DNA from: Terebella lapidaria
Taxonomy: Eukaryota; Annelida; Polychaeta; Terebellida; Terebellidae
Assembly: GCA_949152475.1 (NCBI GenBank)
Contig: OX424568.1
Coordinates: forward strand, 13,863,667 to 13,927,666
Direction of reading: 5' to 3'
Length of the DNA stretch: 64,000 nt
Made by a program: the position numbers and the translations under genes. This document shows positions 36,701-47,900 of this stretch, piece after piece (the first letter of the stretch is position 1; each line of letters starts with the position of its first letter). Below the pieces are notes generated by a model. It did no database searches, was not told the DNA's origin, and saw nothing but the letters and a program-made list of their open reading frames with translations.

Positions 36701-39700
36701 AAATAACGTCCGTTTCGCTCTACGACGCACCGTTTCCGAGATATCGACGAAAACGAAAAATGCCGACTCGGCAAAAAAATTTTGGGTCAAGGTCAAAGTT
36801 CATCAATGATACCCCTTAGGCATGTTTGTCTAGGGCGACGAGTCCGAAAATAACGTCCGTTTCGCTCTACAACGCACCGTTTCCGAGATATCGACGAAAA
36901 CGAAAAATGCCGACTCAGCAAAAAAATTTCGGGTCAAGGTCAAAGTTCATCCATAATACCCCTTAGGCATGTTTGTCTAGGGCGACGAGTCCGAAAATAA
37001 CGTCCGTTTCGCTCTACGAAGCACCGTTTCCGAGATATCGACGAAAACGAAAAATACCGACTCGGCAAAAAAATTTCGGGTCAAGGTCAAAGTTCATCCA
37101 TAATACCCTTAAGACATGTTTGTCTAGGGCGACGAGTCCGAAAATAACGTCCGTTTCAAAGTTCATCAATAATACCCCTTAGACATGTTTGTCTAGGGTG
37201 ACGAGTCCGAAAATAACGTCCGTTTCCAGGGCCATATTTTCGACGCGAATCCGCGAATCGATTCGCGCAGTGATTCGCCTTAAATTCCACACACGAGAAT
37301 CATCGTTGATTCGCGCAATTGAATCTTGAAATCCGGTAAAGTTTTCGCAATATTTTCATGGGAGAATCTAAACCGGCGGGTCATAATTTCAATTGTGTTT
37401 TTTTTCATCATCCTGCCGCCATGTTTGTTTATTTTCGTCTGCGCATGCGTCGTGAACCATGAACCTCTGTTGCCAGGTTACGACCTAGTTTCTCTACAGA
37501 AGACATCGTCTGCAGATTCGAGCAGCCGATCATGTCGACCAAAAAATCTAATACTGATGTTGTAGGCCAAAAAAGGGCTGTGCTGAAAAGGACACTTGAG
37601 GCAGACTGGAACGACTTTCTCAAAAACACCTATGAATTCAGCTATAATGACGATGACAAAGCTGTCAAAGCAACGTGTAAAGTTTGCTCAAAGCATCACG
37701 AAGTGAAATCATGTCATCATAACGCACCATATACGCTAAATGCACTACACAGGTCTGAGGCAGTTATCATAACGTGATGACAGCAGACCTAGTCGGATAT
37801 CAGACATCGTGGTACATGCGTTCATTGTCCAGATTTTGAAATAAATTTATTAGTTCTGCTGTATTTAGTTTCACAAACAAAACAATAACATATCAACTCG
37901 CTTTTTGGAATAGACCTGTCATCTACATGTAGATTACTGTTCTATCTGTAATTATCACCTAGGTTACACCCCCCCCCCCCCCAACCACCACCAGAATTGC
38001 AAGCTTGTCATTATATATTAGTTTAGAGTTCAACATGGATAAATTTATGGATAAGTTCTAGCAACGTTCACTTGATTCTCCCAAAATATATTTGCGAGAA
38101 TCAATCGTAGTGATTCGCTTGATTCTCGCAAAATATATTTGCGAGAATCAATCGTGATTCTCGCAAAATCGCACGAAAATATGGCCCTGGTTTCGCTCTA
38201 CGACGCACCGTTTCCGAGATATCGACGAAAACGAAAAATGCCGACTCGGCAAAAAAATTTTGGGTCAAGGTCAAAGTTCATCAATAATACCCCTTAGGCA
38301 TGTTTGTCTAGGGCGACGAGTCCGAAAATAACGTCCGTTTCGCTCTACGACGCACCGTTTCCGTGATATCGACGAAAACGAAAAATGCCGACTCGGCAAA
38401 AAAATTTCGGGTCAAGGTCAAAGTTCATCCATAATACCCCTTAGGCATGTTTGTCTAGGGCGACGAGTCCGAAAATAACGTCCGTTTCGCTCTACAAAGC
38501 ACCGTTTCCGAGATATCGACGAAAACGAAAAATGCCGACTCGGCAAAAAAATTTCGGGTCAAGGTCAAAGTTCATCCATAATACCCTTAAGACATGTTTG
38601 TCTAGGGCGACGAGTCCGAAAATAACGTCCGTTTCGCTCTACGACACACCGCTCTACGACACACCGCTCCCGAGATATCGACGAAAACGAACAATGACGA
38701 CTCGGCAAAAAAATTTCGGGTCAAGGTCAAAGTTCATCCATAATACCCTTAAGACATGTTTGTCTAGGGCGACGAGTCCGAAAATAACGTCCGTTTCGCT
38801 CTACGACGCACCGTTTCCGAGATATCGACGAAAACGAAAAATGCCGACTCGGCAAAAAAATTTTGGGTCAAGGTCAAAGTTCATCAATGATACCCCTTAG
38901 GCATGTTTGTCTAGGGCGACGAGTCCGAAAATAACGTCCGTTTCGCTCTACAACGCACCTTTTCCGAGATATCGACGAAAACGAAAAATGCCGACTCAGC
39001 AAAAAAATTTCGGGTCAAGGTCAAAGTTCATCCATAATACCCCTTAGGCATGTTTGTCTAGGGCGACGAGTCCGAAAATAACGTCCGTTTCGCTCTACGA
39101 AGCACCGTTTCCGAGATATCGACGAAAACGAAAAATACCGACTCGGCAAAAAAATTTCGGGTCAAGGTCAAAGTTCATCCATAATACCCTTAAGACATGT
39201 TTGTCTAGGGCGACGAGTCTGAAAATAACGTCCGTTTCGCTCTACGACACACCGCTCCCGAGATATCGACGAAAACGAAAAATGCCGACTCGGCAAAAAA
39301 ATTTCGGGTCAAGGTCAAAGTTCATCAATAATACCCCTTAGACATGTTTGTCTAGGGCGACGAGTCCGAAAATAACGTCCGTTTCGCTCTACGACGCACC
39401 GTTTCCGAGATATCGACGAAAACGAAAAATGCCGACTCGGCAAAAAAATTTCGGGTCAAGGTCAAAGTTCATCCATAATACCCCTTAGACATGTTTGTCT
39501 AGGGCGACGAGTCCGAAAATAACGTCCATTTCGCTCTACGACGCACCGTTTCCGAGATATGCAGGATGCCTCAAGGATGACTCAGCGAAAAATTATTTCG
39601 ACCTCTAGGTCAAAGGTCGTTTGACGTATCGATCCCAAAATCAATAGGGTTCTTCCCTGTTGATATATAAACCTCCGTACAAAATTCTGCAACTATTGCC

Positions 39701-40227
39701 TGAATATTTTTCGAGTTATCGTCCGGAAACCAAGTTTCAAGATCAGCCTCGATTTCATCCTCAAGGACCTCACGGACCTCGGAGCCGGATCAAAAAAAAT
39801 AATACACCCTAGAGATGTTTGTCTAGGGCGACGAGTCCGAAAATAACGTCCGTTTCGCTCTACGACGCACGGTTTCTGAGATATGCAGGAAGCCTCAAGG
39901 ATGAATCAGCAAAAAATTATTTCGACCTCTAGGTCAAAGGTCGTTTGACGGATCGATCCCAAAATCAATAGGGTTCTTCCCTGGTGGCATATGAACCTCC
40001 ATGCAGAGTTCTGCAACTATTGCGTAAATATTTTTCCAGTTATCGTCCGGAAACCAAGTCTCAAAATTAGCCTTGATTTCATCCTCACGGACCTCACGGA
40101 CCTCGGATCCGGCTCAAAAAGAATAGGGTTCTTCCACATATCATTTCTGACTTGTGGTGAAAATTTGACTAGAATCCGTCAAGGCAATCTAAAGTTATCG
40201 TCCGGAAACCAAAAGTGGCGGAAGAAG

Positions 40228-40261
<34 letters not shown>

Positions 40262-42807
40262 CTGCTAAAACCATAAAGGCATTTCTGCCGAAATGCCTTA
40301 ATTAGTACCATGTCAATAAATATAATGTAAACCCCTTGATTTTTCGCGGCCATTAACATTCTGGACGCGAACTTTTTTGGTCAACTGCATTTTGATTCAC
40401 GAATATATATGAGCATCACGGAATGTCAGTGGCCCAATTAGCATGGTTGAATTGGCTGTTGATTCGGAAATTGACTTTGCAATGTGTGTCGTAAAAAACA
40501 GAAGAACAAATTATGTTGTATATTTAACATAACGAAACCAGTAGCCAATTCCAAGTTTACATGTATGTAGTTATTTTGTACTGTTACTATTTGTATTTAT
40601 TTCATGTTTACTAAGCCAGAAAATAAAGATATAAAAGATATACTATAAAGATATAATAAAGATACAATTGTGTTCATGTCAGTATTTTGTCAATTGTTGG
40701 GTTGCTTAGTGAGTATGTTATTGGAAAATACCTCTGTAATGCGTAACCAGTAATATGCATACTACAGAAAACGCGAAATTAAAAGGCCGCGAATATGTCC
40801 AAATCCTGAACCGCGAAATTAAACGGCCGCGAAATTAAAGGGGTTTACAGTATACCTGGATGATAAGTGGTCAAGGTTGATGATATTTTATACCTGTGAC
40901 TTGGTATTAGCAACAATAATATATCACAGACTTACCTAGAATTCCAGTTCCCAATATTGTGGCAATGGTCACAAAATCTGTCGAAAAATAAAGGCACAAT
41001 ATCTTACCAAAGACTTGGAAAACACAGATTTCATCAGCATTCAAGACCGGGAACACATATTTTATACATCATGTTACATGTGACATATGTCTTCGGCATA
41101 AAGATCTAATTGGCTATTATTGGAGGAAGCTTTTTTACCCAGTGATGTAATATTTGGTTACTGATGCCATGCTAACCAGCCCTTCGTGTCAGATTATTAG
41201 GGCCAGCACAGGTACTCGACTACTCGTCAATGAATCGAGTCACAGCACGAACCAAGTTTTAAATTGATAACCAAGTACTCAGTGAATGAAAGTAAGATAT
41301 ATTTTCAGTAAATATCATGAAATAGGCGCTCAAAATCATGACAAAACATTGGGAAAAGATTGAAATTTGAGTTGTTGTTGACATTGCTTCAAACAGGAAC
41401 TAGTTGAGCCACCTGGCGAATCACTTACGCAATGATATTTTGCCTCTAGCGAGTGCACTGTAATCTACGGTATTAAGTCATGTGATCAATGCAAATAAGA
41501 TGTCCATGCTCATCTGAGAAGAAAGGCAACTCCAGCTGTTCAGTAATTTACTAATTTTATCCTGATATTTAATTCTAAACTGCTTGGCAAAACGTAAGAT
41601 TTTATCTTCTGAATACCTACACTCATTAATTTAACGGACTAATGGCTGCCCCAGTGCAATACATAATGAGTTGACGATCTATTTCAAAATAGAGCTGGAA
41701 AGCAGAAGTACTGAGAAGTGAGAAATTCCAATGATTTTATTCACACTGGGGATAAGCACCTCACGCCTCCCTATCTTTTAACATGGGGGCAAAATTTTCA
41801 TGGCGCTTTAAAGTATATAAACAATGTCTATAGTGTTTTGTAGTATATATACATGATGAAGATAAACAAACACTGTAATAAAATATATAAATTGTTCAAC
41901 TCCACCGCACTTTTTGAACGGGCACTGAAAAAAATTACACTTGGAGTAAATCATTGTTCCAGGGAAAACACCGGCAGACGGTCTGTTATTCTAACAAATT
42001 TTGACATATATAGGCCTGTTTTGTATTTTGAAGAGGTTTTTCCACACAGGACAATTTATTTTAACAGTTATTGACGCTGTTAGAAAGTAGGCGATATTAG
42101 GTTTATCCCCAGCGAAGTCTTGATTCACAAATATTTCAGGATTTATCACTGATCGTACTTCCGATCTCCAGACCTATTCGACAATGTAATCTACGAGCCA
42201 TCCGTCTTAAATTCGCCGCATCCCTAAGTTCGCCAACTGCATATTTGCAAAGCATAGAAGCTGTCTTTGTGAAAAACAAAATGATGGTAAATAGTCATGA
42301 TACTATACTCTCGATTACCTTTTTTCAATGAGTGTTTTGAAGGACATAACTGAGCCCAAAAATGCTCTTGGCGAACTTGGGAATGCGGCGAATTTAGGAC
42401 GGATGGCTCATACAGTTGGTAATTTGATACGAGTTCTCGGTTACGAATCGAGTCAAAATGATCGGCCGAGTGTTTCATAAAGATCAGCTGACTGTGACCA
42501 GATTTAGTGTACACAGTCAGCGCTGTATTGAATATACATGTATATTAATAACATATCGCTGTCAAGTTCAACGCAACAGTGACAGTCTAACAGTAACAAA
42601 CTTGTCAGTTGACACGAACAGATGAGTGACACGCATACAAGTCATCTTGAGCCGAAAATGGCCGATATCAACACATTTCAACTTACAGCATTGCAGGTAA
42701 ACTAGTTTCAGACTTGGACCGGTGGTTTCCCTCGAAAATCGCGGAGAACTGTCGATATTATGGTCAGAGCCAACATCGGGCGAATCTGGCAACAAGGCCG
42801 CGGCCAT
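27732..42807 (-). CDS. AAAP-superfamily transporter-like membrane protein
   Basis: Nineteen exons (minus strand, high to low): 42807-42687, 40977-40936, 34362-34289, 34104-34036, 33737-33650, 33388-33256, 32924-32859, 32620-32497, 32198-32099, 31929-31871, 31436-31372, 31070-30924, 30724-30682, 30469-30355, 29869-29770, 29376-29332, 28704-28635, 28336-28233, 28095-27732. All have GT-AG borders and phases that fit; total 1929 nt, 642 aa. The start was chosen for its AAAATGG context; an in-frame ATG at 42864 is an alternative. The first membrane helix TIATILGTGILGLP resembles the glycine-rich opening helix of Aa_trans or Trp/Tyr permease-type carriers. About 11 helices are visible, with an acidic cytosolic loop (DIDMEEEDLYDLEDEHE) near residue 120. 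NDS, NVS and NST sequons in the last 80 residues suggest an outward C-terminus. The substrate is unknown. Confidence 0.8.
29988..30234. mobile_element. Palindromic MITE, 247 bp, in a transporter intron
   Basis: The element begins GGGGCACTATATG and ends with its reverse complement, flanked by TTTAA at 29983-29987 and 30235-30239. The two halves match over almost their whole length, with arms of roughly 115 bp and a 17 bp spacer around 30104-30120, so single strands would fold into one long hairpin. TTAA-type target sites are typical of piggyBac-like elements, but the ends alone do not prove that family. It lies in the intron between the exons at 30469-30355 and 29869-29770. Confidence 0.85.
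31640..31860. repeat. Possible MITE end in an intron
   Basis: GTTTACAGTAT at 31849-31859 closes a segment with ATGGACGCTAA words at 31721 and 31828. The same GTTTACAGTAT border closes the element at 40322-40855, so the two may be related. The left border was not found. Confidence 0.3.
35304..36270 (+). mobile_element. hAT-like element copy 1, 967 bp
   Basis: Perfect 16 bp inverted ends CAGGGCCATATTTTCG, flanked by GTTTC at 35299-35303 and 36271-36275; the intact array unit reads CGTCCGTTTCGCTC, so GTTTC is a clean 5 bp target duplication. Five-base duplications are known for the hAT5 group. Inside, 35609-35854 encodes 81 aa (MSTKKSNTDVVGQ to SEAVIIT) with CKVCSKHH, reminiscent of a BED-type zinc-finger start of a hAT transposase. 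The rest of a transposase is absent. GATTCTCGCAAAATATATTTG words repeat near the right end. Confidence 0.8.
37227..38189 (+). mobile_element. hAT-like element copy 2, 963 bp
   Basis: Nearly identical to the copy at 35304-36270, with the same ends, the same GTTTC duplication (37222-37226, 38190-38194) and the same 81 aa frame (37532-37777). The visible differences are the length of a C run (18 against 14) and one T/C change next to it. The left flank carries the same TAGGGTGACGAG variant of the array unit in both copies, so this is a duplicated segment, not a second insertion. Confidence 0.85.
40322..40855. mobile_element. MITE with ACTGTAAACCCC-type ends
   Basis: Left end ATGTAAACCCCTTGATTTTTC, right end the reverse complement of ACTGTAAACCCCTTTAATTTC, both followed by CGCGGCC. 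Inner copies of CGCGAAATTAAA recur near the right end. The flanks share TATA or ATA, so a TA-type target duplication is possible. It sits directly beside the exon at 40977-40936. Confidence 0.65.
42195..42409. mobile_element. MITE with 42 bp inverted ends, first intron of transporter
   Basis: GAGCCATCCGTCTTAAATTC at 42195 pairs with GAATTTAGGACGGATGGCTC ending at 42409; the match extends inward through CGCCGCATCCC and AAGTTCGCCAA with few changes. The 130 bp middle has no gene. No target duplication was recognised. Confidence 0.7.
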
Positions 42808-44981
42808 TTTGAGTAGCCTATAAACTTCGGAAATAAGTACAACCCAGCCCAGGACAATTGACACGTTTAAAGGTCAAAATCAGCAGAAAAACTTCCGTTG
42901 ATTTTTATTCATGGTATTCAATTATGCCTCGAAATTTCACAGCCCAGAGTCAAGCAAGCATGTTGATACTGAACAAAATAAGAAATATATTATATTTTTT
43001 AAGCAGTAGCCTATTTGATGGGCTTATACTCAACATGTAGTAATATATAATATATATCAGAACAATCCTGAGGAGTGATATTTGTATTTCAATACTATTC
43101 GGGTGAGTGTGTACCCGAATTGAGTAATTTCCTATCATGAGGTGAGATTGATCCAGCGTTCTATCATGAGATTGATCCAGCGTTCCAAAAATTATTAAAT
43201 CCATCCATATGCATAGAGATTCATATTCAGCTTTCAATATAAATTCGGGTTAGCCTAGCTTTTGGGATACAAACAAAATAATAATGATTGGTCATTCATC
43301 GTTTCGAATTTTGTCATTATAATGCTCATCAAATTGGTTTTGACAGAACAAGCGCTGTTATTAAAATGGATAATCTGGCCTAATACACATGTGGTTATAT
43401 TCCAAAGCAACAATTAATGAATTAGTCTATCAAAAATGATATAGAGGCATCTATATTATTTTGGTATATATGACGATGACATGGGAATAACTGTACTGCG
43501 TTTGAGACCTGAAGGAAACTATATGAATATCACTTGCAGGGAACCTTATATATGAGGTGATAACATACAGGCCTCCTACGGTGGCCTTCAATAAATCATG
43601 CAGGTATGAAAGACGAATCATGTTGCGAATATTGATGAATATATCATGAATGTAAGTTTACTTTGTCACACAATATAGCACCAACAACTAAATTCCATGT
43701 AGGCTAATTAAGAATATTGTGTTCAACCGAGACATGGGTTGAAAGGGTAGGTTGTGGTGTATGTATTTTATTTGGCGCGCTCTGGATGAATCTTCTTCAC
43801 AGATTTTAATGAAAATTAGGCCTATAAACTTCTGCACCACTTCCTATAAAATCTGCTTAAGTTCTAGGCCTATCATCAATCCATCAACAATACCACATTC
43901 CACAGGAAGTAAAAACCAAAAGGGGGGGGGGGGGGGGCTGGAATCTCTTATTTATTTGATTTTATTTATTTGGCAATAATAAACACTATAAAAATTTACA
44001 TGGTTCGAGTTATTTGAAGAATTTGAAAGAATTTTGGGGACACCACCCGGGACACAGGCCATACCCGATTTTGTTGCCATCATCACCCATTACCATGACT
44101 CAAGACTCCCAAGACTACAAGTAATCACAAGCAAAACCGAAACTGGAAATAACTTCCAACACACTGAACTCCGTCGTGATGACTGCACACACATGCACGG
44201 CGATCAATACCCATTGAAATAACCCATTGAGACGAGTGGTTGTCGTATCAGTTTCCGGTATCAAGCTACACATAGTGCATATATTTTCAGACCAGGATCA
44301 GTTTATATGCCAGTTTCATTCAGGTGAGTTGTACAGCAATTGCATGAGCCTATTTGGGGTATAACATGACATACGTTCGTTAATTGTAGGTAGATCTACT
44401 GTAGAAATTTCATGCACACATTGGGAAGTAAGTAGGTCAGAGATGCATTATGCACCATGTAGTAGACCTACGGTGGCAGGATTGGGCCATTATGAACAAC
44501 ATTGTTCTTTCTATCAGACTGCATATATACGCATATCCATCGAAATAATCTTGTGTGTTAAAAATACATGTATCTTGGGAAAAAAACATGTATTGGCTAT
44601 GGCTACGGCGGCATACACATGGCATATTCATAAGTTGAAACAAATAACCGAATAGGCCCATAGTCGCAGGACAATCGTCTCTGTCTACTGCTGCAGCTCT
44701 GTGTACCCCCCCCCCCCTCTCACATACATACAAAATAGAGAATAATAGATAAAATTATCATGCAACAAGATAGCAGAAACATTTGTACTTTTATATTGCT
44801 ATTTCACTTATGCATTGGGAGTTTTTTTACATTATTGTTTTATGACAGGTTTAGAGCCATTTGTTTATCATGTTCATTGTTCGGGGTTTACTCACTCATA
44901 TCATGTCATTGTACACTCGAAGTGGCACAAAAGCACTGGAAGAACTTTCTGTGGACTGTGGTTGAGAAGTGAACATCTGAA
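42808..44981. other. Divergent intergenic region
   Basis: The 2.2 kb between the transporter start (minus) and the RanBP2-like gene start (plus) should contain both promoters. No TATA box or clear initiator could be assigned. It has a 25 bp imperfect tandem (GAGATTGATCCAGCGTT words at 43145 and 43168), a G run at 43922-43937 and a C run at 44706-44717. No exon with coding support was seen. Confidence 0.5.
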
Positions 44982-47900
44982 ATGGGGATGTGTTCGGCAG
45001 ATCTCGATGCAAAACGAGTCGAAGGATGGATAAAAGTGGATGATAAAATCACACCGATTTACAGTGCATCATCACTCGACAAACACTCATTTAAGGCAAG
45101 TGCAGGGAAGAAGATCTTTCGAAGAAACTGCTCAGAAAGAGCATTCCACAGTTTCAGAGGCTTGGCCTGTAATTCATTACAATTTATTGACTGTATATTT
45201 CATGTGGAAAGGTTGCATTTGAAAAAAAAACACTCATGTTATGTTTGAGGATATTTTCTGTGGAAAAAATATTATTGTAGGTAAAGTTAACTTACTTGTT
45301 TCATTTTCGTTGTACAGAATGGTATGCCAAACTCCAGACCCATGAACAACTTTAACAATGGACAACTTGATTCAAGAGACATAATTCATATGATAAGTTC
45401 CGACGTCAAGTCAATAGAGTCTGACGTTTTCCAAATGAGACTGGACTTACAAGTTGTACTACAGTACTTGAGAGGACAGCAGGAAGACAGCATGCGAATG
45501 AGCGAGAAACGGAAACCACCTCCGTGTCACAGTTTGCTAATTGACGGTTGTGGGTCTAGTATGGCAAAGAGTGGATATAGGTCCACAATAGCAAAGCAGG
45601 AAGGAACCCTAACACAATGGCTGAGTAGTCGGCTGAGAAAGAAGTCGGGAAAACAGAACCGGTTCAAGCAGAAGAAAAAGGAAAAACAAATTCGGGGCGT
45701 CTATGGGCCTACCATAGTATGTGATCCTGACACACCAAGTCTCACAGTGAAACCAAGTCCTTTCAAACTGAAAGAGAAAGTAAAGTTTGTAGACAAATCG
45801 AAGGATGCGACTAGCAAAGCCAATCTTACAGTCAACGAACACAAAAAAGACAGCACATCATGTACAGAAACTGGTGGAAAGTTTACGCCAACGAGAACTT
45901 CTTCAAAGACAGTGGATTGCACAAGTGCCAGGAGTAAAGAAAGCTTCAGTTACACCCCAGTGTCCCCAGTGTTTGAGGGAGCCTCATATACAGATACTCA
46001 TTCATCTGAGCCAGCTCAAGGGGAAGCAGAAGCTGCTATCCGCGAGAATGAGAGATCAGATATGAAGCCATTTGGCTCATTCGTGTTTTCCGCAACTGGC
46101 TCCAAGCAATCTACACAGACTGGAAGTAACAAAGATTCTTCATACCCACCGACGACTGCAGAAGAGAACAGTGCTATTGACAACGATAAGACAACGTTTT
46201 GCGAACAACCCGTGGTCAATAAAGTTGAAGGAGATCCATTCAAAAACGATATGAAACCATCAGTGCAAATGAACGAAAATGCAACCGGCTTGGAGGTTTC
46301 CGGTGAATTTTCCTTCTGCAAGCCTGTCACGGATTTGGCCACGCCAGTTTCCTGCCAATTCCCCCAATGTACACACAAAGGTCAACAACAAACCTCCGAA
46401 GATGATTGCACAGAAGATCATGAAAATGGTGAAGATCCTGAGAATTTCGAGCCTGATGTTTACTTCAGACCGGTTGTGACTCTTCCCAAGCAAGTTGACC
46501 TCGAAACAGGAGAAGAGGATGAGGATAAGTTGTTTGGCAAGCGAGCTATGTTGTACAGATTCGACCAGGGGCAGTGGAAAGAACGTGGCATAGGAGAGAT
46601 GAAAATAATGCAAAACAGAAAGACGGGTACTAACAGACTATTGATGAGAAGGGATCAAGTACACAAGACATGCGTCAACCATCGCCTCACTAAGGATATG
46701 GAGTTGACTGCACTCCTGACATCCAAGAATGCCTGGTGTTGGTATGCAATGGATTTTTCAGAAGGCGTCTTCAAAGATGAACAGTTTGCAATACGATTCG
46801 AGCAGAAAGATCATGCAGAGAAATTCAAGGAAATATTTGAGGAATGTGTTGCAAAAACGACAAACAATGATGACACGAGAAGATACAACACAGACCAGAC
46901 AAAACAAGAACTGAGGCCATCATGGAACTGTGACGTTTGTTTCGTGCACAACTTTTCTGGTATCAAGTGTGTAGCTTGTCTTACCCCCAGACCCTCAACA
47001 AATACTAAATGGTCCAAGTCTCAGAGATTGGAAATGGGACGTCGAAATCGAATGGCGTCAACAGATGCATCAACCATTCGGGGACCTCCAGTTGCAGACT
47101 TGTTCAGTGCCAACAAGCCGGTCATATCAGGAGCTCAGGTACCCAATATGACACATCCTTCATGTCAGATGAATGACTATGACCGCTTGCTGAAAACCAC
47201 CACTGATGCAGGTTCTGCATCCGACTCTCTTACTTCTGCACTTTCAAGAGATGGTACGTGTTGATTAACTTTTCTAAAGCGAGTTCAATTGATATAAGCT
47301 GATATCATTTCAAGGAGAATTAAGCAAGGTAAATTGATAGAAGGTGATATCATTGTACAGGACAATATTATCGTTGACTTTGTGAAACAGGTGATGTTGA
47401 TGACGATGTGATTATTGTGGGAGATGAAACATCCACACTTCACGACAAAACCATAGAGGCCAGAAAGTGGAAACTACCTGATTCATTCTACACATATGAA
47501 ACTAGGAGGCCTTGTAGAGGCTGCCTTGGTTGCAAGTCAGATGATTTTGATTTCTCGACAATTGGCACAGATGCGAAATCGAGAGCTGCGGAAAATGGTT
47601 GGTTCTTCATCACGTTTCACTTGCTGGCATATGCCCTTCTACATACATGAAATAACACTTATGATTTAAAAGTTTTGCAAAATTTGCGCGTCTCTATACA
47701 ACTCTTCTTTTACAGATCCGAGTCTGGAAACAAACCAGGAAGAGGGTGAGGAGCGCGTTCATGATGATCGAAATCTTGATGGAGAGATTCGACCAGATGA
47801 ACACAAAGACAAGTTGATTACTTTGTTCAACGAGGAAGCCAAGTTGTGTTGTGCGAATGAAAACGGCAATTTCCAGGTAAAGGTTCGCTATATTGGAAAG

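Larger units (their letters stand above)
34480..39560. repeat. 147 bp tandem array, about 21 units, interrupted twice
   Basis: GCCGACTCGG or a one-base variant begins at 34614, 34761, 34908, 35055 and 35202, an exact 147 bp spacing, and the array resumes after each hAT-like copy (36271-37226, 38190-39560). Units carry GGTCAAGGTCAAAG, TAGACATGTTTGTCTA and CGAAACGGACGTTATTTTCG (as the reverse complement). Because 147 is a multiple of three, one frame stays open across units and yields repetitive predicted proteins (MSRATSPKITS and similar), which are not genes. A 17 bp local duplication (ACACACCGCTCTACG words) is present near 38642-38662 in the second block only. Confidence 0.95.
34391..40300 (-). 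mobile_element. Family A Helentron-like element, 5.9 kb, intronic
   Basis: Read on the minus strand it starts TAAGGCATTTCGGCAG at 40300, has a T run of about 31 and the CTTCCGCCACTTTTGG module, continues into the 147 bp array and ends with the CAAGGC/GCCTTG hairpin and GACGTCTAG at 34391. It is the same element as 14065-15995 in the opposite direction, enlarged about threefold by array growth and by two hAT-like insertions within the array. It occupies almost all of the intron between the transporter exons 40977-40936 and 34362-34289. Confidence 0.75.

Noticed and set aside
34472-39341. Predicted proteins of 70-149 aa (MSRATSPKITS-type) along the intronic array
   Set aside because: The 147 bp unit is 49 codons, so an open frame repeats mechanically; no start context, domain or codon bias supports translation.
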